From positions 1 to 23,271 of the forward strand of contig JBNLBT010000049.1 of NCBI GenBank assembly GCA_050303435.1: a stretch of DNA of 23,271 nucleotides, read 5' to 3'. Source of the DNA: JBNLBT01 sp050303435. GTDB taxonomy: Bacteria > Pseudomonadota > Gammaproteobacteria > Xanthomonadales > Marinicellaceae. Both the position numbers and the translations under genes were made by a program. Every line of letters starts with the position of its first letter. Within the stretch, counting starts at the first letter, position 1. The notes below the pieces were generated by a model. That model had not been told where the DNA came from and ran no database searches. It worked only from the letters and a program-made list of their open reading frames with translations. This document shows, piece after piece, positions 14,938-22,638 of the stretch.

Positions 14938-14981
14938 TTTATATAGAAAAATTATATTGCATGGATTCACTGGAGTTAAGA

Positions 14982-15401
14982 ATGGCAATCCAAAGAACTT
15001 TGTCCATCATCAAACCGGACGCGGTCGGCAAAAATGTGATCGGTCAAATTTACCAGCGTTTTGAAGACGCGGGACTGAAAATCGTGGCGGCCAAACTGAA
15101 GCGACTCAGCCGCAAAGAGGCCGAGGGTTTTTATGCTGTGCACAAAGAACGTCCTTTTTTTGGTGAACTGGTGGATTTCATGACTTCAGGTCCGGTCATG
15201 ATCCAGGTGCTGGAAGGCGATGAAGCCATTCGCAAGAACCGCGATCTGATGGGCGCCACCGACCCCAAACAGGCCAGTGCCGGCACCATCCGTGCAGATT
15301 TTGCCGACAGCATTGACGCCAACGCCGTGCACGGATCGGATTCGGCTGAAAACGCCGCCATCGAAGTGGCGTATTTCTTCTCTGCAACGGAAATCTGCTG
15401 A
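14982..15401 (+). CDS. ndk: Nucleoside diphosphate kinase
   Basis: A 139-residue cytoplasmic enzyme that transfers the gamma-phosphate from ATP to other nucleoside diphosphates. The N-terminus AIQRTLSIIKPDAVGKN, the RPFF and MGATDP segments and the active-site NAVHGSD with phosphorylated His117 are all as expected. The ATG at 14982 has GGAG 6 nt upstream and gives the normal length; an ATG at 14961 in the same frame would add seven unlikely residues. rlmN follows after about 10 nt, the usual arrangement. Confidence 0.97.
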   Translation: MAIQRTLSIIKPDAVGKNVIGQIYQRFEDAGLKIVAAKLKRLSRKEAEGFYAVHKERPFFGELVDFMTSGPVMIQVLEGDEAIRKNRDLMGATDPKQASAGTIRADFADSIDANAVHGSDSAENAAIEVAYFFSATEIC

Positions 15402-15411
15402 GCATGGGGGC

Positions 15412-16503
15412 GTGGCGTTGATCAATCTGCTGAATCTGGATCGCGACGGTTTGCAGGCCCTGTTTGTTGAACAGGGTGAGAAGCCGTTTCGCGCCAGCCA
15501 GTTGATGAAATGGATCTATCATGAGCAGCAAACGGATTTCAACGCCTACAGCAATTTCAGCAAGTCACTGCGGGCCTGGTTACAGGCCCACTGTTGCATC
15601 GAAACACCACGCATTCTGAGTGAGAAAAAATCCACCGACGGCACGATCAAATGGTTGCTCGGCGTGGATCACCGCAATGCCGTGGAATGCGTGTTCATTC
15701 CGGAAGCCAATCGCGGCACCCTGTGCGTCTCATCGCAAATGGGCTGTTCACTCAATTGCACCTTCTGCGCCACTGGGGCGCAAGGATTCAATCGCCATTT
15801 AAGCACCGCCGAAATCATTGGTCAGGTGTGGCTGGCCGCGCGGGCGCTGGGTCACAGCCGTCAGCAGCGGCGCATCACCAACGTGGTGATGATGGGCATG
15901 GGTGAACCGCTGGCCAATTACGACCAGGTGCTGCCGGCCCTGCGCATCATGCGCGACGATTTCGGATTTGGGCTGGCAAATAAAAAAGTCACCGTCAGCA
16001 CCGCCGGTCTGGTGCCCAAGATCGATCAACTCAATGCCGACGCCGACGTGTCTCTGGCGGTGTCGCTGCACGCGCCCAACGACGCCCTGCGCAATCGTTT
16101 GGTGCCGTTGAATAAAAAATACGACGTGGCGCAATTGCTGGCGGCGTGCAAACGCTTTGTCCACGGCAAGAAAAAAGCCCGGATCACCATTGAATACACC
16201 TTGATTGATGGCGTCAATGACGGCGCCGATGCCGCGCGAGAATTGTGCCGAGTTCTGGCCGATGTGCCGTGCAAAATCAATTTGATCCCGTTCAATCCGT
16301 TTCCCGGGTCGACATTTCGACGGGCCGCCGATGCGCGCATTGAGATGTTTCGTCAGATCTGTGTGCGCAAAGGTTATGTCACCACGGTGCGCACCACGCG
16401 CGGCGATGACATCGACGCGGCCTGTGGGCAACTGGCGGGAGAATTCATGGACCGCACGCGCCGGTCCGGGTCATTGAAGCAGATGCAACTGGAGATCGCA
16501 TGA
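15412..16503 (+). CDS. rlmN: Dual-specificity 23S rRNA/tRNA adenine-C2 methyltransferase (radical SAM)
   Basis: A 363-residue radical-SAM enzyme that methylates A2503 of 23S rRNA and A37 of some tRNAs. The iron-sulfur motif CxxxCxxC is CSLNCTFC (Cys112, 116, 119), followed by the GMGEPLANYD segment. The C-terminal TTRGDDIDAACGQLAGEF carries the second catalytic cysteine. The start is either GTG 15412 or TTG 15418; the TTG has GGGGG 7 nt upstream, and no in-frame ATG exists near the expected N-terminus (INLLNLDRDGL). It overlaps pilW by 4 nt (ATGA at 16500). Confidence 0.95.
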   Translation: MALINLLNLDRDGLQALFVEQGEKPFRASQLMKWIYHEQQTDFNAYSNFSKSLRAWLQAHCCIETPRILSEKKSTDGTIKWLLGVDHRNAVECVFIPEANRGTLCVSSQMGCSLNCTFCATGAQGFNRHLSTAEIIGQVWLAARALGHSRQQRRITNVVMMGMGEPLANYDQVLPALRIMRDDFGFGLANKKVTVSTAGLVPKIDQLNADADVSLAVSLHAPNDALRNRLVPLNKKYDVAQLLAACKRFVHGKKKARITIEYTLIDGVNDGADAARELCRVLADVPCKINLIPFNPFPGSTFRRAADARIEMFRQICVRKGYVTTVRTTRGDDIDAACGQLAGEFMDRTRRSGSLKQMQLEIA

Positions 16504-17267
16504 ACAAGCTGTTGAGTATAATCTGTGTGTTTTTATTGCTTGCAGGCTGCGCCCAGAACAGCACAAAGAGCCGCAGCGACTATCGCAACAGCGATCCCCG
16601 CAATCCAGCCAGTGACAGTGCTGAGATGATGAATGTCAAACTGGGTGTGGGGTATTTTCAGCGCGGCGACACCGACACGGCCCTGGCGAAATTGAAAAAA
16701 GCCTTGCGCATCAATCCCCAGTTTCCCATGGCGCATTCCGCCATTGCCCACGTGTACAGCAGCATGGGGGCTTTCGCCGACGCGGAACGGCATTATCGTT
16801 TGTCGGTCAAATATGCACCGAACAACCCGGAAGTGCTGAACAACTACGGCACGTTCCTGTGCCAGCAAGGGCAGCATCACGAAGCCGTCAAATATTATGA
16901 GAGAACCATTGACAGCCCGTTTTACAAAACCCCGGAGACCGCGCACGAAAACGCCGGGGTCTGTTTGATGAAAGCGGCGGATCACGACCGCGCGGAAAAA
17001 CACTTCAGATCGGCATTGGACATGAACCCCCGTTTGCTGGTCTCGCTCTACAACATGGCGGTGATTGAGGCCGGTCGCCAGAACCATCTGAAGGCGCGCG
17101 CCTTCATTCAAAGGCTTGAAGAGTTGACAAAGCTGGATGAAAAGATGTTGAATATTGCCTATCAGATTGAAACCCGGCTGGGCGACGAAGAGGCCGCCCG
17201 GGTCTATCTGACCATGTTGAGAAAACTGAATCCCCGAAGACAGTCAAACACAACGGACAATGAATAA
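16500..17267 (+). CDS. pilW: Type IV pilus biogenesis/stability lipoprotein PilW (PilF), TPR
   Basis: A 255-residue outer-membrane lipoprotein with signal and lipobox LAGC (Cys17). Tetratricopeptide-like repeats run from about residue 45 to 240 (for example GYFQRGDTDTALAKLKKALRINPQFPMAHSAIAHVYSSMG and the following LNNYGTFLCQQGQHHEAVKYYERTI). The family (PilF in Pseudomonas, PilW in Neisseria) is the pilotin needed for secretin PilQ assembly. Position between rlmN and rodZ is standard. Starts inside the rlmN stop and ends 8 nt into rodZ. Confidence 0.92.
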   Translation: MNKLLSIICVFLLLAGCAQNSTKSRSDYRNSDPRNPASDSAEMMNVKLGVGYFQRGDTDTALAKLKKALRINPQFPMAHSAIAHVYSSMGAFADAERHYRLSVKYAPNNPEVLNNYGTFLCQQGQHHEAVKYYERTIDSPFYKTPETAHENAGVCLMKAADHDRAEKHFRSALDMNPRLLVSLYNMAVIEAGRQNHLKARAFIQRLEELTKLDEKMLNIAYQIETRLGDEEAARVYLTMLRKLNPRRQSNTTDNE

Positions 17268-18216
17268 CATGAATGAGAGCGCTGAGAATACGAATTTCAG
17301 TCAACCACTGAAGACATTGTCAGAGCAAAGGGAGCGGCTCGGCCTGACCCACAGAGACGTTGCGGATCAACTTAAAATCAGTGAAACCACGATCGTCTGG
17401 CTGGAGCAGGGCGAATTTGAAAAAATCGGCGCACCCACCTATGTGCGCGGTTACATCAGCAATTACGCCAAAGCCGTTGGCCTGGATCCCCGAGAGGTGT
17501 TACAGGATGTGAGCATTCAGCACACATCGGATGCGCGTCTGTCGCTGCCGGAATCGATGTTGCCCTCGCCGATGATGCGGGTGCGCAGCGGCTCGAGTCA
17601 TTTGGGAAAATACGCGCTCGGAACCGTGTTGTTGGGCACGTTGGGCGTGTCGCTGTGGTTCGTTGTGGATAAACTGAAATCGCCGATGCCAATGGAGCCG
17701 GCCGGTATAGCCCGGGCGGAAAATTCACTGGGAGTCGACGATGAATCGCCTGAACAGCGCATCACATTTTCTTCCCTGATCCCGCAAGCCGGCGCCCTGG
17801 ACGCGGGCAAGGACAATGTCTCCGCGGAGGGCGGCCCAATGGTGCTGCCAGCCGTCGAAGATCAGGGCGAGGACAATGTGATCAATGCGGTGGACCTCGA
17901 TGCCACCGCGATCGAACCTTTGGATGCGGACGCGCAATCGCTGTCACAAGACGCCACGGCGTCTGTGCAGGGTTTGTATCAACTGAACTATGAGTTGAGT
18001 GAGCCGGCCTGGGTTGAAGTGCACACCGTGGACGGTGAACGTTTGGTTTATGATTTGAAACCGGCCGGGTCGCATCGGGTGGCTTCAGACAAGGCGGTGC
18101 ACATCCGCATTGGCAACGCCGACAAGGCCAGCCTGACGATCAACGGTGAAACCATCAATGTGCAATCTCACAGCCGCAACAACGTGGCCGATTTCAACTG
18201 GCCGGAGGACGCCTGA
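17260..18216 (+). CDS. rodZ: Cytoskeletal cell-shape protein RodZ
   Basis: A 318-residue single-pass membrane protein that links MreB to the elongasome. The N-terminal Cro-type helix-turn-helix (residues about 16-85: LKTLSEQRERLGLTHRDVADQLKISETTIVWLEQGEFEKIGAPTYVRGYISNYAKAVGL) binds MreB rather than DNA in this family. The membrane helix is about 117-136 (KYALGTVLLGTLGVSLWFVV). A variable acidic linker is followed by the periplasmic DUF4115 domain (about 243-318, ending NVADFNWPEDA). The ATG at 17260 overlaps pilW by 8 nt; a second in-frame ATG at 17269 is possible. ispG, which often follows rodZ, is not here. Confidence 0.92.
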   Translation: MNNMNESAENTNFSQPLKTLSEQRERLGLTHRDVADQLKISETTIVWLEQGEFEKIGAPTYVRGYISNYAKAVGLDPREVLQDVSIQHTSDARLSLPESMLPSPMMRVRSGSSHLGKYALGTVLLGTLGVSLWFVVDKLKSPMPMEPAGIARAENSLGVDDESPEQRITFSSLIPQAGALDAGKDNVSAEGGPMVLPAVEDQGEDNVINAVDLDATAIEPLDADAQSLSQDATASVQGLYQLNYELSEPAWVEVHTVDGERLVYDLKPAGSHRVASDKAVHIRIGNADKASLTINGETINVQSHSRNNVADFNWPEDA

Positions 18217-18284
18217 TTTCAGCGCGTGTGACCTCACCCAAAGGCGCGGTGAGCAACGGCATTCATTCATGACTGGATTCAGCA

Positions 18285-19583
18285 TTGGCCAAACAAATTA
18301 AAAGCATCCGCGGGATGTACGATGTGGTGCCGGAACAGGTGTGGATCTGGCAACGACTGGAACGCATCGCGAGCGAAATTCTCAACAGCTACGGGTACCA
18401 GGAAATTCGTTTTCCCGTGGTCGAACTGACCGAATTGTTCACCGCCGCGGTGGGCGAGTCAACCGATGTGGTGAGCAAGGAAATGTTCACATTTGCAAAC
18501 CGCAAGGGCGTCAGCATCAGTCTGCGCCCGGAAGGCACGGCTTCGGTGGTGCGCGCGGTGCTGCAAAATGGGCTGATCAACCAGCAAACCCAGAAACTCT
18601 GGTACCGTTGTCCCATGTTCAGGTACGAACGGCCACAAAAAGGACGCAACCGCCAGTTTGACCAGATCGGTGCCGAAGTCTTTGGTCTGGCCACGCCGGA
18701 TGTCGACGCTGAATTGCTGTTGCTGACGGCGCGACTGTGGCGACGTCTTGGTTTGACGGATGTGGCCCTGCAAATCAATACCCTGGGCAGCACGGCATGT
18801 CGCGCACACTATCGCGACGTGCTGATCGAATACTTCAGCGACCACACGGCAGCGCTGGACGACGATGCACGCAATCGCCTGCACAGCAATCCGTTGAGAA
18901 TCCTGGATTCAAAAAATCCTGAGATGCAGGATTTGATTGCGGCTGCGCCGGTCATCACTGAGCACCTCAACGCTGAATCTAGGGATCATTTTTCGCAGTT
19001 GCTGGACATTCTGGATGCGTGCGAACTGGCCTATCAGGTCAATCCCAGGCTGGTGCGCGGCCTGGATTACTACACCCACAACGTGTTTGAATGGGTCACC
19101 GACTCGCTGGGCGCTCAGGGCACCATCTGTGCGGGTGGACGCTACGACAATCTGGTGGAAATGCAGGGCGGCAAGCCCACACCGGCGACCGGGTTTGCTA
19201 TGGGCGTGGATCGCCTGATTGAATTGATTCGGGATCAGAATCTGTGGCAGCCGGAAGCGCAGGCAGACGTCTATGTGGTGATTGATCCGGGCGTGCCCAG
19301 CGGTTCAGCCATGCAACAAATCGAATCCATTCGCGATGCCTTGCCAGATCTCAAGGTGCTGGTCAATGCCGGTGGGGGCAGCTTCAAGTCGCAGTTTAAA
19401 AAAGCCGATAAATGCGGTGCTTCATTCGCTATAATAGTGGGTGAGGAAGAATTGCAACAGTCGATGCTGTCAATCAAGCCGCTCAAAGACCGGGGCAGTG
19501 ATCAACAGCAATTGACGACAACGGAATTGTTGGACTTTCTGCGTCAGCAGTTCAAACAGGGGACGGCATGCAGCAAGAATTGA
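18285..19583 (+). CDS. hisS: Histidyl-tRNA synthetase, TTG start
   Basis: A class II synthetase of 432 residues charging tRNA-His. It has the N-terminal KQIKSIRGMYDVVPE, motif 2 in RYERPQKGRNRQFDQIGAEVFG, the histidine-specific LVRGLDYYTHNVFEW and AGGRYDNLVE segments, motif 3 in ATGFAMGVDRLIEL, and the C-terminal anticodon-binding domain. The start codon is TTG at 18285: an in-frame TGA at 18270-18272 excludes anything further upstream except a CTG at 18273, and the next in-frame ATG would delete part of the conserved N-terminus. GGA about 8 nt upstream can serve as a weak ribosome-binding site. The last 16 nt overlap the next gene. Confidence 0.97.
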   Translation: MAKQIKSIRGMYDVVPEQVWIWQRLERIASEILNSYGYQEIRFPVVELTELFTAAVGESTDVVSKEMFTFANRKGVSISLRPEGTASVVRAVLQNGLINQQTQKLWYRCPMFRYERPQKGRNRQFDQIGAEVFGLATPDVDAELLLLTARLWRRLGLTDVALQINTLGSTACRAHYRDVLIEYFSDHTAALDDDARNRLHSNPLRILDSKNPEMQDLIAAAPVITEHLNAESRDHFSQLLDILDACELAYQVNPRLVRGLDYYTHNVFEWVTDSLGAQGTICAGGRYDNLVEMQGGKPTPATGFAMGVDRLIELIRDQNLWQPEAQADVYVVIDPGVPSGSAMQQIESIRDALPDLKVLVNAGGGSFKSQFKKADKCGASFAIIVGEEELQQSMLSIKPLKDRGSDQQQLTTTELLDFLRQQFKQGTACSKN

Positions 19584-20581
19584 AACAGCGCCTGATCGGC
19601 GCTTCGGTGATCATCGCACTGGCGATCATTTTTGTGCCCATGCTGTTTGAATCCGAACCGATTGACAACAGTCACCGCACCATCAGCATTGCCATTCCTG
19701 AAGAACCTGAATCCAACCTTGAACTCAAACAATTTGATCTGGATCGGCCCGTTGCGCAAATAGAAAACGACGCCGTTGAACCCTTGGAAGTGGTCACCGA
19801 CTCAAACCAGAACAATCGCCTTGTGCCCATTGAAGAGTCCGGCGATGGCGGCAATTCATCGACGCAAAATGAAACCACCCATGCCGGTCTCAGCGAAGAC
19901 GCCAACAGCGAACCGCTGGAGCAGCCGCAAACCGATGAATCGGTGAACATTGAGCACACCCCGCCGCCAGATGAAAGCGCAGACACGCAGCCGGTGACTG
20001 AAAACACGGTCGATTCAACGGCGCCTGAGCCGGCAGAGAACAGCGGCGATGAAGCGGTGGCTTACCGCGTCAAAATCGGCAGTTTTTCGCAGCAGTCAAA
20101 TGCTGAAAAAGTCAAGGCGCAGCTGGCGCAGAACCACGTGCAGTCCACGGTGGAGTTTGTGCCGGACAAACGCCTGTATCGGGTCTGGTCCCAGGCTCTG
20201 TATGCAACAGAAGCGCAGGCTCAGGCGCACGCCGATCAGGTGGCCGCGCTGAAACTCAACATCGGTGCACCCACAGTGATTCAGCTGGCCGCCGATGCCG
20301 CGGCCGACATCGATGCGCAAAGCGATGGTGCCTGGGTGATTCAATTGGGCAGTTTTTCACAAAAAGACAACGCCATTGATTTGCGCAACAAAGTGCGCAG
20401 TCAGGATTTCAAGTGTTTTGTGGACCTCAGCAACAACTCGGCGGGGGCGGTTCGATACCGGGTGCGAGTGGGGCCATTTATGGACAAGGCCGCGGCCGAT
20501 GCGGCCAATATTAAAATTCAGTCGGTGCTGAAACTGCAGGGATTGGTCAAATCTCATGAGTTGAACCGAGTCGTCAATTGA
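19568..20581 (+). CDS. DedD-like cell-division SPOR protein with two SPOR domains
   Basis: A 337-residue inner-membrane protein. After QQELKQRLIGA comes one membrane helix (about 9-27), then a long acidic, Pro/Glu/Thr-rich linker (30-160). It ends with two SPOR domains at about 165-241 (AYRVKIGSFSQQSNAEKVK) and 255-331 (AWVIQLGSFSQKDNAIDLR). SPOR domains bind denuded septal peptidoglycan. The position before cvpA-purF and the N-terminal sequence match DedD, which in E. coli has a single SPOR domain. It overlaps hisS by 16 nt and cvpA by 1 nt. Confidence 0.88.
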   Translation: MQQELKQRLIGASVIIALAIIFVPMLFESEPIDNSHRTISIAIPEEPESNLELKQFDLDRPVAQIENDAVEPLEVVTDSNQNNRLVPIEESGDGGNSSTQNETTHAGLSEDANSEPLEQPQTDESVNIEHTPPPDESADTQPVTENTVDSTAPEPAENSGDEAVAYRVKIGSFSQQSNAEKVKAQLAQNHVQSTVEFVPDKRLYRVWSQALYATEAQAQAHADQVAALKLNIGAPTVIQLAADAAADIDAQSDGAWVIQLGSFSQKDNAIDLRNKVRSQDFKCFVDLSNNSAGAVRYRVRVGPFMDKAAADAANIKIQSVLKLQGLVKSHELNRVVN

Positions 20582-21159
20582 TGAACTGGTTTGACTACAC
20601 CATTCTGGCCATTATTCTGCTTTCGGTCATTCTGTCCCTGTTCCGTGGGCTGATTCGCGAAGTGATGTCATTGCTGATCTGGCTGGGGGCTTTCTGGTTG
20701 GCCTGGCGCTATGTGGACCGCGGCGCCGAGATGCTTTCCGGCGTGGTGGATCTGCCTTCAGCGCGGCATTTGATTGCATTTGTGGCCTTGTTTCTGGCGG
20801 CCTTGATCGTTGGCGGTCTGCTCAATTTTTTTATTGGGAAATTGATCCAATCCACCGGTCTGAGCGCCACCGACCGTTTTCTGGGCATGTTTTTTGGTGC
20901 CTTTCGCGGCATGGTTGCGGTCATTGCTCTGGCATTTTTCATCAGCGCCACGCCCTTTTCCAAAGACCCGTGGTGGCAGCAGTCGCGACTGGCGCCGTAT
21001 TTTGCCGACATGGCCGAATGGGTGCGCAGCAAGTTGCCTGAGGATCTGGCGTCGTATTTTTCTTTTGACAAAATGCAGTCATTGGAACTTGACCTGCAGC
21101 CGGCTTCGCCGCAAAATACACCGGCCGAGCCAAACGGCCAACCAACAGACAACGGGTAA
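20581..21159 (+). CDS. cvpA: Colicin V production-type membrane protein CvpA
   Basis: A 192-residue inner-membrane protein. The N-terminus NWFDYTILAIILLSVILSLFRGLIREVMSLLIWLGAFWLAW is the family hallmark, followed by two further hydrophobic segments (about 62-82 and 101-122). The cytoplasmic tail is polar and Pro/Gln-rich. CvpA proteins affect envelope integrity and colicin V secretion and are typically linked to purF, as here (purF starts 3 nt after the stop). The ATG at 20581 overlaps the dedD stop as TGATG; an upstream TTG at 20578 is less likely. Confidence 0.94.
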   Translation: MNWFDYTILAIILLSVILSLFRGLIREVMSLLIWLGAFWLAWRYVDRGAEMLSGVVDLPSARHLIAFVALFLAALIVGGLLNFFIGKLIQSTGLSATDRFLGMFFGAFRGMVAVIALAFFISATPFSKDPWWQQSRLAPYFADMAEWVRSKLPEDLASYFSFDKMQSLELDLQPASPQNTPAEPNGQPTDNG

Positions 21160-21162
21160 TCT

Positions 21163-22638
21163 ATGTGCGGAATCGTCGCAATCATCGGAAACCACGATGT
21201 GGCCTCCACCATCCACGAATGCCTCACGGTGTTGCAACACCGCGGACAGGACGCTGCCGGCATCGCCACCTGTGAAGGCGACCGCCTGGCTCTGGTCAAA
21301 GGCAACGGTCTGGTCAGCGATGTGTTCCAGTCTGAAAGCGTTCTGAAACTGACCGGCAACAGCGGCATTGGTCATGTGCGCTACCCAACCGCCGGTGGCA
21401 GCAATTTCGAAGAAGCCCAACCGTTTTACGTCAACTCGCCGTTCGGGATTGCCATGGCGCACAACGGCAATCTGCACAATCACGAACAGCTGCGCGAAGA
21501 GTTGTTCAATGAAGACCGCCGACACATCAACACCGGTTCAGACACTGAAGTGCTGCTCAATGTGTTTGCCCATGAGCTGTATTCTTCGGCGGGATTAAAA
21601 CTCAGCCCCGATGCGATATTCAAGGCGGTTGCCCAGGTACACAAACGCTGCGTCGGCGCCTATGCCATCGTGGGCATCATCCCGGGATACGGCGTGTTCG
21701 CCTTTCGCGACCCGAACGGCATTCGACCGCTGGTCTACGGGCGCAGACGCGGAGAGGCGGGCGATGAATACATGATTGCCTCTGAATCGGTTGCGCTGGA
21801 CATTCACGGCTTTGATCTGATCGACGACGTGGCTCCGGGGGAAGCGGTGCTGATTGATCAGAACCGCGATCTGCACAAACAACAATGCGCCGCGCAAACT
21901 CAATTGTCCCCATGTGTGTTTGAATACGTGTATTTTGCCCGCCCGGATTCATTGATTGATGACGTTTCAGTGTATAAAGCGCGCCTGCGCATGGGCGAAA
22001 AACTGGCCGAGCGCATTCTGCGTGAATGGCCGGACCATGACATTGACGTGGTGATCCCGATACCCGACACTTCACGCACCTGTGCCATCCCATTGGCGTA
22101 TCGCCTCGGTGTCAAATTTCGTGAAGGGCTGGTGAAAAACAAATACATCGGACGCACCTTCATCATGCCGGGTCAGGACCAGCGGCTCAAGTCCGTGCGC
22201 CGCAAACTGAACCCGCTGGAACTGGAGTTCAAAGGCAAGAATGTGCTGTTGATCGATGACTCCATTGTGCGCGGCACCACCTCCAGGCAAATCATTCAAA
22301 TGGCCCGCAACGCCGGCGCACGCAAAGTTTACTTTGCTTCAGCCGCGCCGCCGGTGCGCTATCCCAACATTTACGGCATCGACATGCCGGTCAGTGAAGA
22401 ACTCATCGCGCACAACCGCAGTGAACAGGAGGTGTGCGAATTGCTGGGCGCCGATCGCCTGATTTATCAGACACTCGAGGACCTGGAGAGCGCCTGCAAA
22501 GAGGGCAATCCAGCGATTGACCGATTTGATTCTTCGTGTTTTTCCAATCAATACGTGACCGACGTCGACAGCGAGTATTTCACCCGCATCGAAGCGTTGA
22601 GAAATGACCGGGCCAAGCAAGCCAGAAACCCGTCCTGA
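21163..22638 (+). CDS. purF: Amidophosphoribosyltransferase
   Basis: A 491-residue enzyme of the first committed step of purine synthesis, making phosphoribosylamine from PRPP and glutamine. The N-terminal glutaminase begins MCGIVAIIG with Cys2 as nucleophile exposed after methionine removal, so there is no propeptide, as in E. coli. Conserved HRGQDAAGI, HNGNLHN and TGSDTEVLLN follow. The PRPP-binding loop is VLLIDDSIVRGTTS at about residues 361-374. Length is close to the E. coli protein (505). Its last 35 nt overlap the next gene in another frame. Confidence 0.97.
   Translation: MCGIVAIIGNHDVASTIHECLTVLQHRGQDAAGIATCEGDRLALVKGNGLVSDVFQSESVLKLTGNSGIGHVRYPTAGGSNFEEAQPFYVNSPFGIAMAHNGNLHNHEQLREELFNEDRRHINTGSDTEVLLNVFAHELYSSAGLKLSPDAIFKAVAQVHKRCVGAYAIVGIIPGYGVFAFRDPNGIRPLVYGRRRGEAGDEYMIASESVALDIHGFDLIDDVAPGEAVLIDQNRDLHKQQCAAQTQLSPCVFEYVYFARPDSLIDDVSVYKARLRMGEKLAERILREWPDHDIDVVIPIPDTSRTCAIPLAYRLGVKFREGLVKNKYIGRTFIMPGQDQRLKSVRRKLNPLELEFKGKNVLLIDDSIVRGTTSRQIIQMARNAGARKVYFASAAPPVRYPNIYGIDMPVSEELIAHNRSEQEVCELLGADRLIYQTLEDLESACKEGNPAIDRFDSSCFSNQYVTDVDSEYFTRIEALRNDRAKQARNPS

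Larger units (their letters stand above)
14536..14981. other. Divergent intergenic region between the beta-oxidation regulator and ndk
   Basis: About 450 bp without a supportable protein gene. The left half holds short hairpins: TGTGG/CCACA (around 14579-14592) and GTCAC/GTGAC (around 14645-14661), the latter followed by TTT. The centre contains an extended -10 promoter on the plus strand (14726-14733) followed by a repeat- and hairpin-rich stretch (14735-14860). The right part (14861-14981) is strongly AT-rich, with a T-run at 14881-14887, an inverted repeat at 14903-14923 and the ndk ribosome-binding site. Confidence 0.6.
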
